Shown: positions 8,401-17,269, counted from the first letter of the stretch. The stretch: DNA of 64,000 nucleotides from Hyphomicrobium sp. 99 (GCF_000384335.2 NZ_KQ031382.1:2615545-2679544); one strand, 5' to 3'. Translations and numbers: made by a program. The notes: a model not told the origin generated them from the sequence alone.

Positions 8401-9105
8401 TCATTTCTTTCGCTTCAATTGAGTGTTCAGGAATGCCCGAAGATCATCAATGGCGATGATCGGATCGAAATCCTTCAGGATCATCGCGCGCGCGAACACA
8501 CCGTCAAGATAAGTCGAAATGAAGCTCGCGGTTTCATCGACATCAACGTTGCGAAAATCGCCACGTGCAATTCCCGCAGCAAGCGCAGCCTTCAAAACAC
8601 CTCGCTCATCGAGATAGAACCGTCTGATCGCATCGTCGATCCGAACGTTACGCGTCGATGTCTTCGCGTAATCGATACCGATCTTGATGAGCTTCGCGAT
8701 CGTCTCATACTCTTTGACGTGAATATCGAGCCATCCGAAGATGATGTCACGCGGATGCTCCAATCCCTCACGCGCCAAGCGGAACTGCTCGAATGCGCGC
8801 TCGACCGCAAGCGTAACGGCCCGTCGGAACAACTCTTCCTTGCTGCCGAAATAGTAATAGATCAGAGCCGGATTGAAGCCCGTCGCGTCCGCGATGTCCT
8901 TCGTCGTAACCGATGAAAAGCCGCGATCGGCAAAAAGATCGAGCGCCACCTCGCAGATCTTCATCTCGGCGTCTGGCGAACCAACATCGAGCCGTGGACG
9001 TCCAGCGCGCACAACACGAGTCTTGACCGGTGCCTTAGTCGCCCGCTGCCGTAGCTTTCGTACAGCCGATGGCGGACTGCTCTTAGTGCCCACGCGACCC
9101 CCCAA
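8401..9105 (-). CDS. TetR/AcrR-family regulator
   Basis: A 234-residue TetR-family protein. The N-terminal 40 residues are basic and variable. The helix-turn-helix covers about residues 47-93 (ICEVALDLFADRGFSSVTTKDIADATGFNPALIYYYFGSKEELF). The remainder is an all-helical ligand-binding and dimerisation domain of normal length. It is divergent from the ABC importer, and a perfect 18-bp palindrome lies in the shared intergenic region, so it probably represses both arms until the imported compound binds. The start codon is TTG 9105 or GTG 9093, the latter better spaced behind a GGGGGG run. Confidence 0.88.
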   Translation of the reverse strand: MGGRVGTKSSPPSAVRKLRQRATKAPVKTRVVRAGRPRLDVGSPDAEMKICEVALDLFADRGFSSVTTKDIADATGFNPALIYYYFGSKEELFRRAVTLAVERAFEQFRLAREGLEHPRDIIFGWLDIHVKEYETIAKLIKIGIDYAKTSTRNVRIDDAIRRFYLDERGVLKAALAAGIARGDFRNVDVDETASFISTYLDGVFARAMILKDFDPIIAIDDLRAFLNTQLKRKK

Positions 9106-9221
9106 TCCTTTTTATGCCGACGTTCGTACCAGACGAAATCGCCGGGCGTTACCGTTGCCTCGAGAATGTGCGCGCTGGTGCAAAGATTGTTCAAAAAAGC
9201 TGCACTTTGGCGATCACAAAC

Positions 9222-9263
9222 GCTTGCCTAGGAATATTAATTAAGCGCTTAATTAGCGCAAGC
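9222..9263. promoter_or_regulatory. Nested palindrome, likely TetR operator
   Basis: An 18-bp perfect palindrome TAATTAAGC/GCTTAATTA occupies 9238-9255. It is flanked by a second inverted pair, GCTTGC at 9222-9227 and GCAAGC at 9258-9263. It lies between the divergent TetR (8401-9105) and ABC permease (from 9327) genes, the standard position and size for a TetR dimer or double-dimer operator. That this TetR binds it is inference. Confidence 0.75.
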
Positions 9264-9326
9264 TCAAGCGAGAGTTTGGCTCAACAAGTCAAAACCCGCC
9301 GGCCACATTGCAAAGCGTTTAGATCG

Positions 9327-10196
9327 ATGCGGACAATTTGGATGGATGCTTCGCCACTGAAAATTCAAGCCGGCCACGCGCCCATTAATGATAGCAAAGC
9401 TGCCAGGACACCGCGTCAATGGAAGCTCCGCGGCGCGCTGACGAAGCGCCAGTATGCAGTCTACTCACTCCTCGGCGTCGCGACGCCGATCCTGATCTGG
9501 GCCTTCGCCCACGAAGCCGGCATCGTCCCAAAAATGTTCATGCCGGGCCCACTGGATGTCATCCAACGCTTCTGGACATGGATCGCCAATGAAGGATTTG
9601 CCGCCGACCTGTTGATCAGCGTGCAACGCGTCTCGCTCGGGTTCCTCGCATCTCTTGTCATCGCGCTGCCGCTTGGATTGGTCGCCGGCACGTTCAAGCC
9701 CGCCGAAGCTTTCCTCGAACCCGCAATGGACTTCATCAGGTATATGCCCGCCGTGGCATTCGTCCCTCTCATGATGCTGTGGTGCGGCGTCGGCGAGCAG
9801 TCGAAAATCGCGATCATCTTCGTCGGCACGTTCTTTCAGATGGTGCTGATGTTCGCGGACGACGTTCGCAAAGTACCGATGCAGCAAATCGAGGCGGCCC
9901 AGACGATGGGCGGCACCCGGCGCGAAATTCTCTACAAGGTCATCTTCCCGTCCGCCGCTCCGGCACTTCTGACGACCTGCCGCATCACGCTTGGATGGGC
10001 GTGGACATATCTGGTCGTCGCCGAAATCGTCGCTGCCAATTCCGGCCTCGGCTACGCGGTCCTCAAAGCGCAACGCTTCCTGCAGACCGACAAGATCTTC
10101 GCGGGCCTGATCGTCATCGGCTTTCTCGGCCTCCTCCAGGATCAGCTGCTCCGCGCTCTCCACCACGCTCTCTTTCCCTATCTGCGGAGGCAATAG
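9327..10196 (+). CDS. ABC transporter permease, NitT/TauT type
   Basis: A 289-residue inner-membrane permease with about six hydrophobic segments. It carries the BPD-type EAA loop typical of SsuC/TauC/NrtB (IEAAQTMGGTRREILYKVIFPSAAPALLTTCRI, about residues 190-222), which contacts the ATPase. Start ATG 9327 is a compromise: the frame is open to 9114, but that part lies over the operator region and is not conserved-looking. It forms an operon with the ATPase (3-base gap) and the substrate-binding protein. Relatives import nitrate, taurine, sulfonates, or pyrimidine and thiamine precursors; the substrate here is unknown. Confidence 0.9.
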   Translation: MRTIWMDASPLKIQAGHAPINDSKAARTPRQWKLRGALTKRQYAVYSLLGVATPILIWAFAHEAGIVPKMFMPGPLDVIQRFWTWIANEGFAADLLISVQRVSLGFLASLVIALPLGLVAGTFKPAEAFLEPAMDFIRYMPAVAFVPLMMLWCGVGEQSKIAIIFVGTFFQMVLMFADDVRKVPMQQIEAAQTMGGTRREILYKVIFPSAAPALLTTCRITLGWAWTYLVVAEIVAANSGLGYAVLKAQRFLQTDKIFAGLIVIGFLGLLQDQLLRALHHALFPYLRRQ

Positions 10197-10199
10197 GCG

Positions 10200-11030
10200 A
10201 TGACCAAAGCCATCGAGATCAAGCACGTCTTCAAAAGCTTCGAGGGAAAACGCGGCAGCAACGTCGTTCTCGACAACGTTAGCCTGTCGATCAAAGCCGG
10301 AACGTTTCTGACCATCGTCGGCGCGTCGGGCTGCGGAAAATCAACTCTTCTTAGAATTGTAGCGGGCCTCGAAACGGCCGATGGCGGCATCGTACTTGTC
10401 GGAGGCAACCCGATCGATGGACCCGGCGTCGATCGCGCCATGGTCTTCCAGGACTACAGCCTCTTTCCGTGGCTGACGGTGAAGCAGAACGTGCTCTTCA
10501 GTCGGCGCCTCGCAGCTAACAGCCATGACAACCTCGCACTGGAGCGCGGAGCCGAGGACGAACGCGCATCGAGGTTGATCTCGCTCGTCGGGCTCGCCGC
10601 ATCGCAGGACTTATATCCCTCGCAACTCTCGGGCGGCATGCGTCAACGAATTGCGATCGCGAGAGCGCTCATGTCGAAACCGTCGATCATTTTGATGGAC
10701 GAACCCTTCGGCGCGCTCGATGCGCAAACGCGTGAGGTCATGCAGGATCTCGTGCTCGACGTCGTCGAGCAGGAAGGCACGACGATCATGTTCGTGACGC
10801 ACGACGTCGAAGAAGCGCTCTATCTCGGCACGCAGGTCGTTCTGATGTCGCCGCATCCGGGCAGGATCGACACGATCTACGATGTGCCGCTGCCGCCAAC
10901 GCGCAACGAGCTGATGCGCGTGGACCCCAAGTTTCTCCAGCTCAAGCGGACCGTGATGGAACGTATCCGCGAAACAGTTGGCCTGTCGATGGACAGGTCT
11001 GCATCGGCAATGGTCGAAGCCGGTGCATGA
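10200..11030 (+). CDS. ABC transporter ATP-binding protein, NitT/TauT type
   Basis: A 276-residue ATPase. Walker A is GASGCGKST near residue 41, the Q-loop is VFQDYSLFPW, the signature is LSGGMRQR, Walker B is IILMDEPFGALD and the switch is FVTHDVEEA. The C-terminus (MSPHPGRI and after) resembles SsuB/TauB/NrtD. It energises uptake through the permease gene just upstream. All catalytic residues are present. Confidence 0.93.
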   Translation: MTKAIEIKHVFKSFEGKRGSNVVLDNVSLSIKAGTFLTIVGASGCGKSTLLRIVAGLETADGGIVLVGGNPIDGPGVDRAMVFQDYSLFPWLTVKQNVLFSRRLAANSHDNLALERGAEDERASRLISLVGLAASQDLYPSQLSGGMRQRIAIARALMSKPSIILMDEPFGALDAQTREVMQDLVLDVVEQEGTTIMFVTHDVEEALYLGTQVVLMSPHPGRIDTIYDVPLPPTRNELMRVDPKFLQLKRTVMERIRETVGLSMDRSASAMVEAGA

Positions 11031-11064
11031 CGCCCGGCCCTTAAACGGAGGAGTATCCCAGAAC

Positions 11065-12078
11065 ATGCGTACGCTCTTGTCACGGCTCCGCACTTTCGCA
11101 ATAGGCGGTGCAGTTGCACTCACGGGAATGGCGTCTGTCACCGCCACTTCCGCACGCGCTGAAGAAGAGGTGAACCTCGCGACAGTTGCATGGATCGGCT
11201 ACGCGCCGTTCTACGTCGCCGCCGAAAAGAATATGTTCGAGAAATACGGCGTCAAAGTCGCGCTGAAAGATTTCGCCGACCCAGCGCTCATTCCTGCTGC
11301 GCTACAAAGCGGCGGAATTCAGGGCGCGATGTACACGTACGATCAGGTGATCAACCTCGTCGCGAACGGCAACGCCTATCGCGTCGTGATGCCGATCGAT
11401 TACTCAAATGGAGCCGATGCGCTTGTCGCCGAGAAATCGATCAAGTCACTCGCCGACCTCAAGGGCAAAAAAGTCGCCTACCCCTTCGCGACCTGCGACA
11501 ACCTTCTGGTCGCTTTTGCCCTGCAACAGGCAGGCTTGACGGAAGCCGACGTCGAAGGCCTCGACACGACGCCGGAAAACGTCGCGGCTGCCTTGATGGG
11601 TGGCGCAGTCGCGGGCGCAACGTACGAACCCAACGTCAGCAAGATCCTGAAGCTCGACGCGAACGGCGGTTATCACGCGCTTTATACGTCGGCTTCCGCA
11701 CCGGGCCTGATCACCGACATCCTCTACTTCTCGACAGATTACATCGAAAAGAAGCCGAAGGCAGTCGAAGGCGTGATCAAGGGCTACATCGACGGCATGG
11801 CTTTCCTGAAAGAGCATCCCGACGAAGCCTACACGATCGTCGCGAAATACTTCTCAACGACCGTCGACGACGTAAAGGAACAGGCAAAGGGCGCTTACAA
11901 TATTCCGGTTGCCGAAATGGCCGGATATTTCGCCCCGCGCGACGATGCCAAATCGCTCTTCACGTCAGGCAAGTTGATCGCGGATGTCCTCATCAAGCGT
12001 GGACAGATCAAGTCGGCCCCGAAGATCGAAGACACCTACGAAGCAAAGTTCGTCAGCTCACTCATCGCCGCGAAATAA
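11065..12078 (+). CDS. ABC transporter substrate-binding protein
   Basis: A 337-residue periplasmic binding protein of the NMT1/THI5-SsuA-TauA class. It has a signal peptide (about residues 1-32, ending SARAEE), then VNLATVAWIGYAPFYVAAEKNMFEKYGV, the classic N-terminal motif of this class, and LADLKGKKVAYPF in the hinge region. ATG 11065 follows a GGAGGAG at 11047-11053. The preceding stop is 34 bases away. It delivers the substrate to the permease/ATPase pair. The binding pocket residues do not let me name the ligand. Confidence 0.92.
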   Translation: MRTLLSRLRTFAIGGAVALTGMASVTATSARAEEEVNLATVAWIGYAPFYVAAEKNMFEKYGVKVALKDFADPALIPAALQSGGIQGAMYTYDQVINLVANGNAYRVVMPIDYSNGADALVAEKSIKSLADLKGKKVAYPFATCDNLLVAFALQQAGLTEADVEGLDTTPENVAAALMGGAVAGATYEPNVSKILKLDANGGYHALYTSASAPGLITDILYFSTDYIEKKPKAVEGVIKGYIDGMAFLKEHPDEAYTIVAKYFSTTVDDVKEQAKGAYNIPVAEMAGYFAPRDDAKSLFTSGKLIADVLIKRGQIKSAPKIEDTYEAKFVSSLIAAK

Positions 12079-12085
12079 CGACTAA

Positions 12086-12128
12086 GCCGGCGCGGGCCCT
12101 AGGAAGACCTCTGCCTTACCGCGCCGGC
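12086..12128. terminator. Long inverted repeat between binding-protein and ligase genes
   Basis: A perfect 9-bp pair, GCCGGCGCG at 12086-12094 and CGCGCCGGC at 12120-12128, separated by 25 bases and lacking a T tract. It may stabilise the upstream mRNA end or attenuate read-through, giving more binding protein than ligase. Confidence 0.45.
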
Positions 12129-12175
12129 GCAACCATCCCCGTGAATAAAAACCGAACACTGGAGACGATAAGAAT

Positions 12176-13537
12176 ATGGACGCCGTCGTAAATAAGGGGC
12201 GCACGCAGCTCGAGGATCAACTTGCTGCAGAAGGCGTGAAGTACCTGCTCGCAAGCTATGTCGACATGCATGGCGTATCGAAGGGCAAAGCTGTCCCGGT
12301 CGCGCATCTCCACCGCATGCTCGGAGGCTCGGAGCTCTGCACCGGTGCGGCGCTCGATGGAATTCCACAAGACGTAAGTGACGAGGAAGTCGCCTCGCAT
12401 CCCGATCCCGAGTCGTGCATCGTCCTCCCCTGGAAAAAGGACGTCGCTTGGTTCGCGAGCGATCTCTGGTGCCGCGGAAAGCCCTTCGAGCCGTGCAGCC
12501 GAAATATCCTGAAGCGCTCGCTCGCTAAAGCGGAAGCCATGGGATACGGCATGAACCTCGGCATGGAAGCGGAGTTCTTCGTACTGAAGGACGATCCAGT
12601 CCAGGGCTTCAAGCCGCTCTCGGAGCGCAAGCACCTTGAGAAGCCTGCCTATGACGTCACGCGAACGCTCGACAACATGGGTTGGATCGGCGAACTCGTC
12701 GACGCCATGAACGGCCTCGGCTGGGACGTCTACAGCTTCGACCACGAAGACGGCATCGGACAGTTCGAAGTCGATTTCCGCTATTTTGATGCACTCTCGA
12801 TGGCCGACAAGTTCGTCTTCTTCCGATTGATGGCACACGAAATCGCCCGCAAGCATGGTGGCTTCGCGACGTTCATGCCGAAGCCCTACGCTGACCGCGC
12901 AGGCAGCGGCGCACATTTCAATATGTCGCTGACCGACAAGAAGACGGGCAAGAACTTGTTCTCCGACCCTGCCGATCCACGTGGCTGCGGTCTGTCGAAA
13001 CTCGGCTATCAGTTCCTCGCCGGCATCATGAAGCATCTGCCCGCGATTTGCGCGGTCGTTGCCCCAACGGTGAACAGCTACAAGCGTCTTGTTCTGAAGG
13101 GCTCGATGTCCGGATTTACGTGGGCGCCGGTTTGGGCCTGCTACGGCAACAACAACCGCACCAACACGCTCCGCATTCCCCAAGGCGGAGGCCGCGTCGA
13201 GTTGCGCGCCGCGGACAGTGCTTGCAACCCGTATCTCGGCGCGGCGCTCGTCTTGGCCGCAGGTCTTGAAGGCATCGAGAACGATCTCGATCCGGGCGAT
13301 CCGCACACTGAGAACATGTATCTGAAGAGCGAAGCAGAACTCAAAGAGATGGGCGTCTATTCTCTGCCCCGCACACTCGATGAAGCGGTCTCCGCCTTCG
13401 ACGCTGACCCATTGAGCGAAACCGTGTTCGGTTCCGCGATGAAGAAGACGTGGGTCGACTTCAAGCGTGACGAGTGGCTGAGCTACCTCAATCACGTCTC
13501 CGACTGGGAACGCGCCCGCTATCTGAAGTTCTTCTAA
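12176..13537 (+). CDS. Glutamine synthetase type III-like ligase (GlnT / γ-glutamylmethylamide synthetase family)
   Basis: A 453-residue glutamine-synthetase-fold protein. Family signs are the N-terminal VDMHGVSKGKAVP, the metal-site motif GMEAEFFV, FEVDFRY, AGSGAHFNMSL, and the ATP/glutamate site NSYKRLV...AP.WACYGNNNRTNTLRIP followed by RVELRAADSACNPYL. It matches the GlnT-like branch that includes γ-glutamylmethylamide synthetase, which ligates methylamine to glutamate in methylotrophs. The usual GMAS partners (mgsABC, mgdABCD) are absent. It probably ligates an amine released from the imported compound, or ammonia, to glutamate. It is 98 bases after the ABC operon and ten before the creatininase gene. 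Confidence 0.82.
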   Translation: MDAVVNKGRTQLEDQLAAEGVKYLLASYVDMHGVSKGKAVPVAHLHRMLGGSELCTGAALDGIPQDVSDEEVASHPDPESCIVLPWKKDVAWFASDLWCRGKPFEPCSRNILKRSLAKAEAMGYGMNLGMEAEFFVLKDDPVQGFKPLSERKHLEKPAYDVTRTLDNMGWIGELVDAMNGLGWDVYSFDHEDGIGQFEVDFRYFDALSMADKFVFFRLMAHEIARKHGGFATFMPKPYADRAGSGAHFNMSLTDKKTGKNLFSDPADPRGCGLSKLGYQFLAGIMKHLPAICAVVAPTVNSYKRLVLKGSMSGFTWAPVWACYGNNNRTNTLRIPQGGGRVELRAADSACNPYLGAALVLAAGLEGIENDLDPGDPHTENMYLKSEAELKEMGVYSLPRTLDEAVSAFDADPLSETVFGSAMKKTWVDFKRDEWLSYLNHVSDWERARYLKFF

Positions 13538-13546
13538 GGCGCACCG

Positions 13547-14305
13547 ATGATCTGGGCGGAAAGAACATGGAGCGAATTGCCGGGCGATTTGGCGAACGCC
13601 AGTCACTCGGCCATTCTACCCGTCGGCGCAACCGAGCAGCACGGACCCCATCTTGGTACCGGAATGGACTTCGTGCTGGCGGATCGCCTTTGTCAAAAAG
13701 TTGCAGAGCGGACGGGCGTTCCGATGCTCCCCGCTCTGCCCTATGGCTGCTCAATCGGCCATAGTCGCCGCTGGCCCGGCACGATCGCGCTTCAGCCGAT
13801 AACGCTGATCACGATCGTCAAGGAGATCGGCGACTGGGCGTATCACTCAGGCGTGCGGCGGCTCTTCATCGTCAACAGTCATGTGACGAATGCGGCGCCG
13901 CTCCGTTGCGCGCTCGAGATGCTTCGCGCCGAGCACGACGACATGATGGTCGCGGTCATCAACACTGCGACCGTCAGCGAGCGGGTCCGCGCCGCGCATT
14001 TTGCCGATGCGGACGACTGGCACGCCAACGCCGCCGAGACGGCGCTTATGCTCGCGGCAGCTCCGGAAATTGTACGGCCTGATTTGATCGCGAGTTCCGA
14101 TGATCCCGATCGCACAGGCGGGCTGGTTTTTGCTCATCCCGTGAACAGAACGAGTGCCAACGGGGTCACAGGAAAGCCGAGCCTGGCAACCGTCGATCAG
14201 GGACGCGAGCTTTTCGCCTGGATGATCGAAGATCTCGCCGCAATCATCGAGCGGGGCAAATCGGAAAAGCCACCGCTCGACAATTCCTATTTCGGCGGGC
14301 CCTGA
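13547..14305 (+). CDS. Creatininase-family amidohydrolase
   Basis: A 252-residue member of the creatininase family, metal-dependent hydrolases that act on cyclic amides, formamides (as in FAPy deformylase, ArfB) or peptides (MftE). Metal-ligand motifs are LPVGATEQHGPHLGTGMD near residue 25, a degenerate NSHVTNAAPL where most members have N-G-H-G-G-N, and DWHANAAETALML near residue 158. The NSHVTN variation affects a loop normally close to the metals and could alter activity. It sits ten bases after the ligase gene, so it is part of the same cassette. A hairpin follows. Confidence 0.82.
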   Translation: MIWAERTWSELPGDLANASHSAILPVGATEQHGPHLGTGMDFVLADRLCQKVAERTGVPMLPALPYGCSIGHSRRWPGTIALQPITLITIVKEIGDWAYHSGVRRLFIVNSHVTNAAPLRCALEMLRAEHDDMMVAVINTATVSERVRAAHFADADDWHANAAETALMLAAAPEIVRPDLIASSDDPDRTGGLVFAHPVNRTSANGVTGKPSLATVDQGRELFAWMIEDLAAIIERGKSEKPPLDNSYFGGP

Positions 14306-14324
14306 AATAATTGTTCGCAAATCA

Positions 14325-14352
14325 GTGGCGGCGCAAAAATCCGTGCCGCCAC
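14325..14352 (+). terminator. Hairpin after the creatininase gene
   Basis: An 8-bp perfect stem, GTGGCGGC with GCCGCCAC, and a 12-base A-rich loop, 20 bases after the stop. There is no T tract, so if it terminates it may need Rho; otherwise it marks the 3' end of the cassette. Confidence 0.5.
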
Positions 14353-14478
14353 ATACCTCCCTCGCAAACTGAAGGACGTGCACGCCTTTCGCGGCCATGC
14401 TAACCTCCCGAAAATCGGAGCGAGAGCCCTTCAACCGATGAAGAGTGCTAGCGTCCAGGCGAAACCAGGAGGGATGGT

Positions 14479-14760
14479 ATGCCGAACTTTGGAATTCCTC
14501 GCCGGGCTTCGGCGGATTTCAGGGCCGAGTCTGTCTCCGTAAACTGGAGGCGCGGCCTGTTTCGGGTTTGGATCCTGATTTCTGCGGGCTGGATAATGGG
14601 GTGGACGATCTATCTCATGCTCGAGGGCGTTCAGGGTAGCCTGAGCACAAGGGGCGACTTCATCGAAGTGCCGATATTGCTCTTCGCTCCGCCAGTGGCG
14701 CTCTGGCTGTTTGGCTTCGCGGCCGCCTGGGCCATCCGCGGTTTCGAAATCGAGCGATAG
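14479..14760 (+). CDS. Small membrane protein of unknown function
   Basis: A 93-residue protein with two hydrophobic segments, about residues 30-50 (VWILISAGWIMGWTIYLML) and 68-88 (ILLFAPPVALWLFGFAAAWAI), separated by a short polar loop. The start is firm: AGGAGGG lies about six bases before the ATG. This topology with an N-terminal Arg-rich segment is common in small alphaproteobacterial membrane proteins of unknown role. It converges with the gene at 14776. Confidence 0.6.
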   Translation: MPNFGIPRRASADFRAESVSVNWRRGLFRVWILISAGWIMGWTIYLMLEGVQGSLSTRGDFIEVPILLFAPPVALWLFGFAAAWAIRGFEIER

Positions 14761-14775
14761 AGATCCCAGCCTTGC

Positions 14776-15093
14776 TCACGTCGCGTCGGATTGCGCACGT
14801 GAATGATCTGCCGAACCTCTTGTCTTCCAGAACCGGTGCGCCCGCGCTTCTTCGTTGTCGCTCTTTGTGAGCGTCAAATGTTCAGCGAGTGCCTTCGAGT
14901 CTTTGATGACGTCTTCCCACGTCAGATCGGCCGCCTTCAGCATTTCCGAAGCCTTCAACCCCGCCGACGCGCGCTCGCCTTCATTGGGAGACGCGAGCAT
15001 CGCGCAGAGTTTCGCGAAGCGAGGAAGATCGAGAGGAATCTGACGCCGCTCGGCCGGACCGGCGGATGGAGTGCGACGACGCCACTTGGCCAT
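14776..15093 (-). CDS. Conserved hypothetical cytosolic protein
   Basis: A 105-residue protein. The central part (RFAKLCAMLASPNEGERASAGLKASEMLKAADLTWEDV) resembles the short helical repeat found in many Hyphomicrobiales proteins and in DUF2786-like regions. Start 15093 is chosen because AGAGGG lies about seven bases upstream of ATG; the frame upstream to 15174 has no conserved look. The function is unknown. Confidence 0.6.
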   Translation of the reverse strand: MAKWRRRTPSAGPAERRQIPLDLPRFAKLCAMLASPNEGERASAGLKASEMLKAADLTWEDVIKDSKALAEHLTLTKSDNEEARAHRFWKTRGSADHSRAQSDAT

Positions 15094-15227
15094 GAAACCC
15101 TCTGAGAACCGTGTCCAACTCTTTGTACTCTGCGTTTCGGAAGCTTGATAGTCACTTGCGCGACGCCCCGCCAAACACGCCGATGAGCCTATAGGGCTTT
15201 GATTTTATGGAACAATTTTGGAATGGT

Positions 15228-15301
15228 TGGAGCGGGTGATGGGAATCGAACCCACGTATTCAGCTTGGAAGGCTGCTGCTCTACCATTGAGCTACACCCG
15301 C
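15228..15301 (-). tRNA. tRNA-Gly(TCC)
   Basis: Read on the minus strand, acceptor GCGGGTG pairs with CACCCGC, followed by TCCA. The anticodon stem CAGCC/GGCTG analogue encloses CTTCCAA, so the anticodon is TCC (glycine, GGA). D and T arms are standard (GGTTCGATTCC). It is 74 bases long with an encoded CCA. Confidence 0.95.
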
Positions 15302-15577
15302 GGCAGGCTTAGTGGCCCGGAAAGAAACGGGTTTCTGCCATAGGCCCGCGGAACATGCAAACGGTCAAAACTGCGCAAATGCAATTCTGTCCAGGTTATC
15401 CCATCACATCGCGACAAGCCCTCCTTCCGTGCCTCGGCGCAGGCAGTCGTAATCGAAAGATTTCGTTGCCAAACAGCCGGGACCACTCGAAGGCGTGTTG
15501 ATTGTGTCGCATCCCCCATGCGAAAACCGCTGAAAAAGGCAGCCATGAACTGCCTCATAATCTGGGGGGAATAACAC

Positions 15578-17269
15578 ATGACAATAGCCAGCTCGGCGGA
15601 CACGTCCGCGGCCGGTTTGCTTGATCGAGAACGCATCGTCGCAAAAGCGGGGTTCAATCGCTGGCTCGTGCCGCCGGCCGCTCTCGCCATCCATCTCTGC
15701 ATCGGCATGGCATACGGCTTCTCGGTTTTTTGGAAGCCGCTCCAGGGCGCACTGCTCGGCGCCGACGGCAAACCTCTGCCTGAATGCTCCGCAGGTGCGG
15801 TGACTTTCGGCGAGAAGGCCGCAGGCACGCTTAAAGCCCTGACAGCCACCGACTGCAATTGGAGCCAGTTCGACCTCGGCTGGATGTTCACGTTCTTCTT
15901 TGTCCTGCTGGGCGTGTCCGCCGCGATCTGGGGCGGCTGGCTTGAACGGGCTGGCCCACGTAAAGCCGGCGTCGTCGCGGCAATTTGCTGGTGCGGCGGC
16001 CTCGTGATTTCGGCACTCGGCGTCCACCTGCATCAGCTTTGGCTTATGTGGCTCGGCGCTGGTGTCATCGGCGGTGTCGGTCTCGGACTGGGCTACATCT
16101 CACCGGTATCGACGCTGATCAAATGGTTCCCCGACCGTCGCGGCATGGCAACCGGCATGGCCATCATGGGTTTCGGCGGCGGCGCAATGATCGGCTCTCC
16201 CCTCGCCACGCTGCTGATGAGTCACTTCAAAACCGCAAGCGATCCCGGCGTCTGGCAGACTTTCATCGTCATGGCCGCGATCTACGCCGTGTTCATGCTT
16301 ATCGGCGCGTTTTCCTATCGCCTGCCACCGGCCGGATGGAAGCCCGAAGGCTGGACCGCGCCGACAACAACCAATGCAATGATCACGTCGAACCAGGTCC
16401 ATCTCGCCAACGCACACAAGACTCCGCAGTTCTGGCTTTTGTGGCTGGTGCTCTGCCTCAACGTTTCCGCCGGTATCGGCATCATCGGCGCCGCTTCTCC
16501 AATGTTGCAGGAGACTTTCGGCGGCGCCCTCATCGGTCATCCCGAACTTGCATTTGCCGATGTGAAGAAGGACGCCGCACTCGCAGCTCAAGCTGCAGGC
16601 GTCGCTGCAGGCTTCGTCGGGCTCATCTCGCTCTTCAACATCTTCGGGCGAATTGCGTGGGCCTCATCCTCGGACGCGCTCGGCCGGAAGCAGACCTACT
16701 TCATCTTCTTCGTGCTCGGCGCGCTGCTCTACGCGCTCGCGACTCAGGCAGCCGCATGGAAGTCGCTGGCGCTCTTCGTCGCCTGCTTCTGCGTTATTGC
16801 ATCGATGTACGGCGGCGGCTTTGCGACGATACCTGCCTATCTCGCTGACATGTTCGGCACTCAGTTCGTCGGCGCGATCCACGGACGTCTCCTCACCGCG
16901 TGGTCGACGGCGGGCATCGTTGGCCCCGTGATCGTCAACTACCTGCACGACACCCGGCAGGCGGAAGGCATCCCTGCCGACCAGATCTACGGACCTATCT
17001 TCTATGTCCTCGCCGCCCTCTTGGTCGTCGGCTTCGTCGCCAACCTCCTGGTGCGGCCCGTCAACGCGAAATGGAACATGACGGATGCCGATATCGCAGA
17101 AGAACGCGCCAAACTTCACGAGAAAGGCGGCGCCAAAGTCTCAGGCTCATTCGGCATCGGCAAGGGCGGCATCGACGCGAAGGCCCTGCCGTTCTGGCTT
17201 CTCGTCCTGATCCCGCTCGGCTGGGGAAGCTGGACCACGGTCCAGAAAACCGCTGCACTATTTGGCTAG
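15578..17269 (+). CDS. OFA-family major facilitator (oxalate/formate antiporter-like)
   Basis: A 563-residue MFS transporter with twelve expected membrane segments. OFA-family features: the N-terminal NRWLVPPAALAIHLCIGMAYGFSVFWKP, the cytosolic loop WPDRRG-like KWFPDRRGMATGMAIMGFGGGAMIG, and a second-half GRIAWASSSDALGRK. It is longer than the typical member (about 420-450), mainly through an insertion in the first periplasmic loop (residues 50-95, with two Cys) and a C-terminal extension ending in another hydrophobic stretch. In methylotrophs such proteins sit near oxalate or formate metabolism, but here no such gene adjoins. The actual substrate is undetermined. Confidence 0.88.
   Translation: MTIASSADTSAAGLLDRERIVAKAGFNRWLVPPAALAIHLCIGMAYGFSVFWKPLQGALLGADGKPLPECSAGAVTFGEKAAGTLKALTATDCNWSQFDLGWMFTFFFVLLGVSAAIWGGWLERAGPRKAGVVAAICWCGGLVISALGVHLHQLWLMWLGAGVIGGVGLGLGYISPVSTLIKWFPDRRGMATGMAIMGFGGGAMIGSPLATLLMSHFKTASDPGVWQTFIVMAAIYAVFMLIGAFSYRLPPAGWKPEGWTAPTTTNAMITSNQVHLANAHKTPQFWLLWLVLCLNVSAGIGIIGAASPMLQETFGGALIGHPELAFADVKKDAALAAQAAGVAAGFVGLISLFNIFGRIAWASSSDALGRKQTYFIFFVLGALLYALATQAAAWKSLALFVACFCVIASMYGGGFATIPAYLADMFGTQFVGAIHGRLLTAWSTAGIVGPVIVNYLHDTRQAEGIPADQIYGPIFYVLAALLVVGFVANLLVRPVNAKWNMTDADIAEERAKLHEKGGAKVSGSFGIGKGGIDAKALPFWLLVLIPLGWGSWTTVQKTAALFG

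Noticed and set aside
12176..13537. Firm call as γ-glutamylmethylamide synthetase
   Set aside because: Motifs fit the GlnT/GMAS branch but cannot separate methylamine from ammonia specificity, and the usual N-methylglutamate genes are absent.
12116..13606. Long minus-strand frame opposite the glutamine-synthetase-like gene
   Set aside because: It is antisense to a gene with all family motifs; its translation has no recognisable domain and results from GC-rich codon bias.
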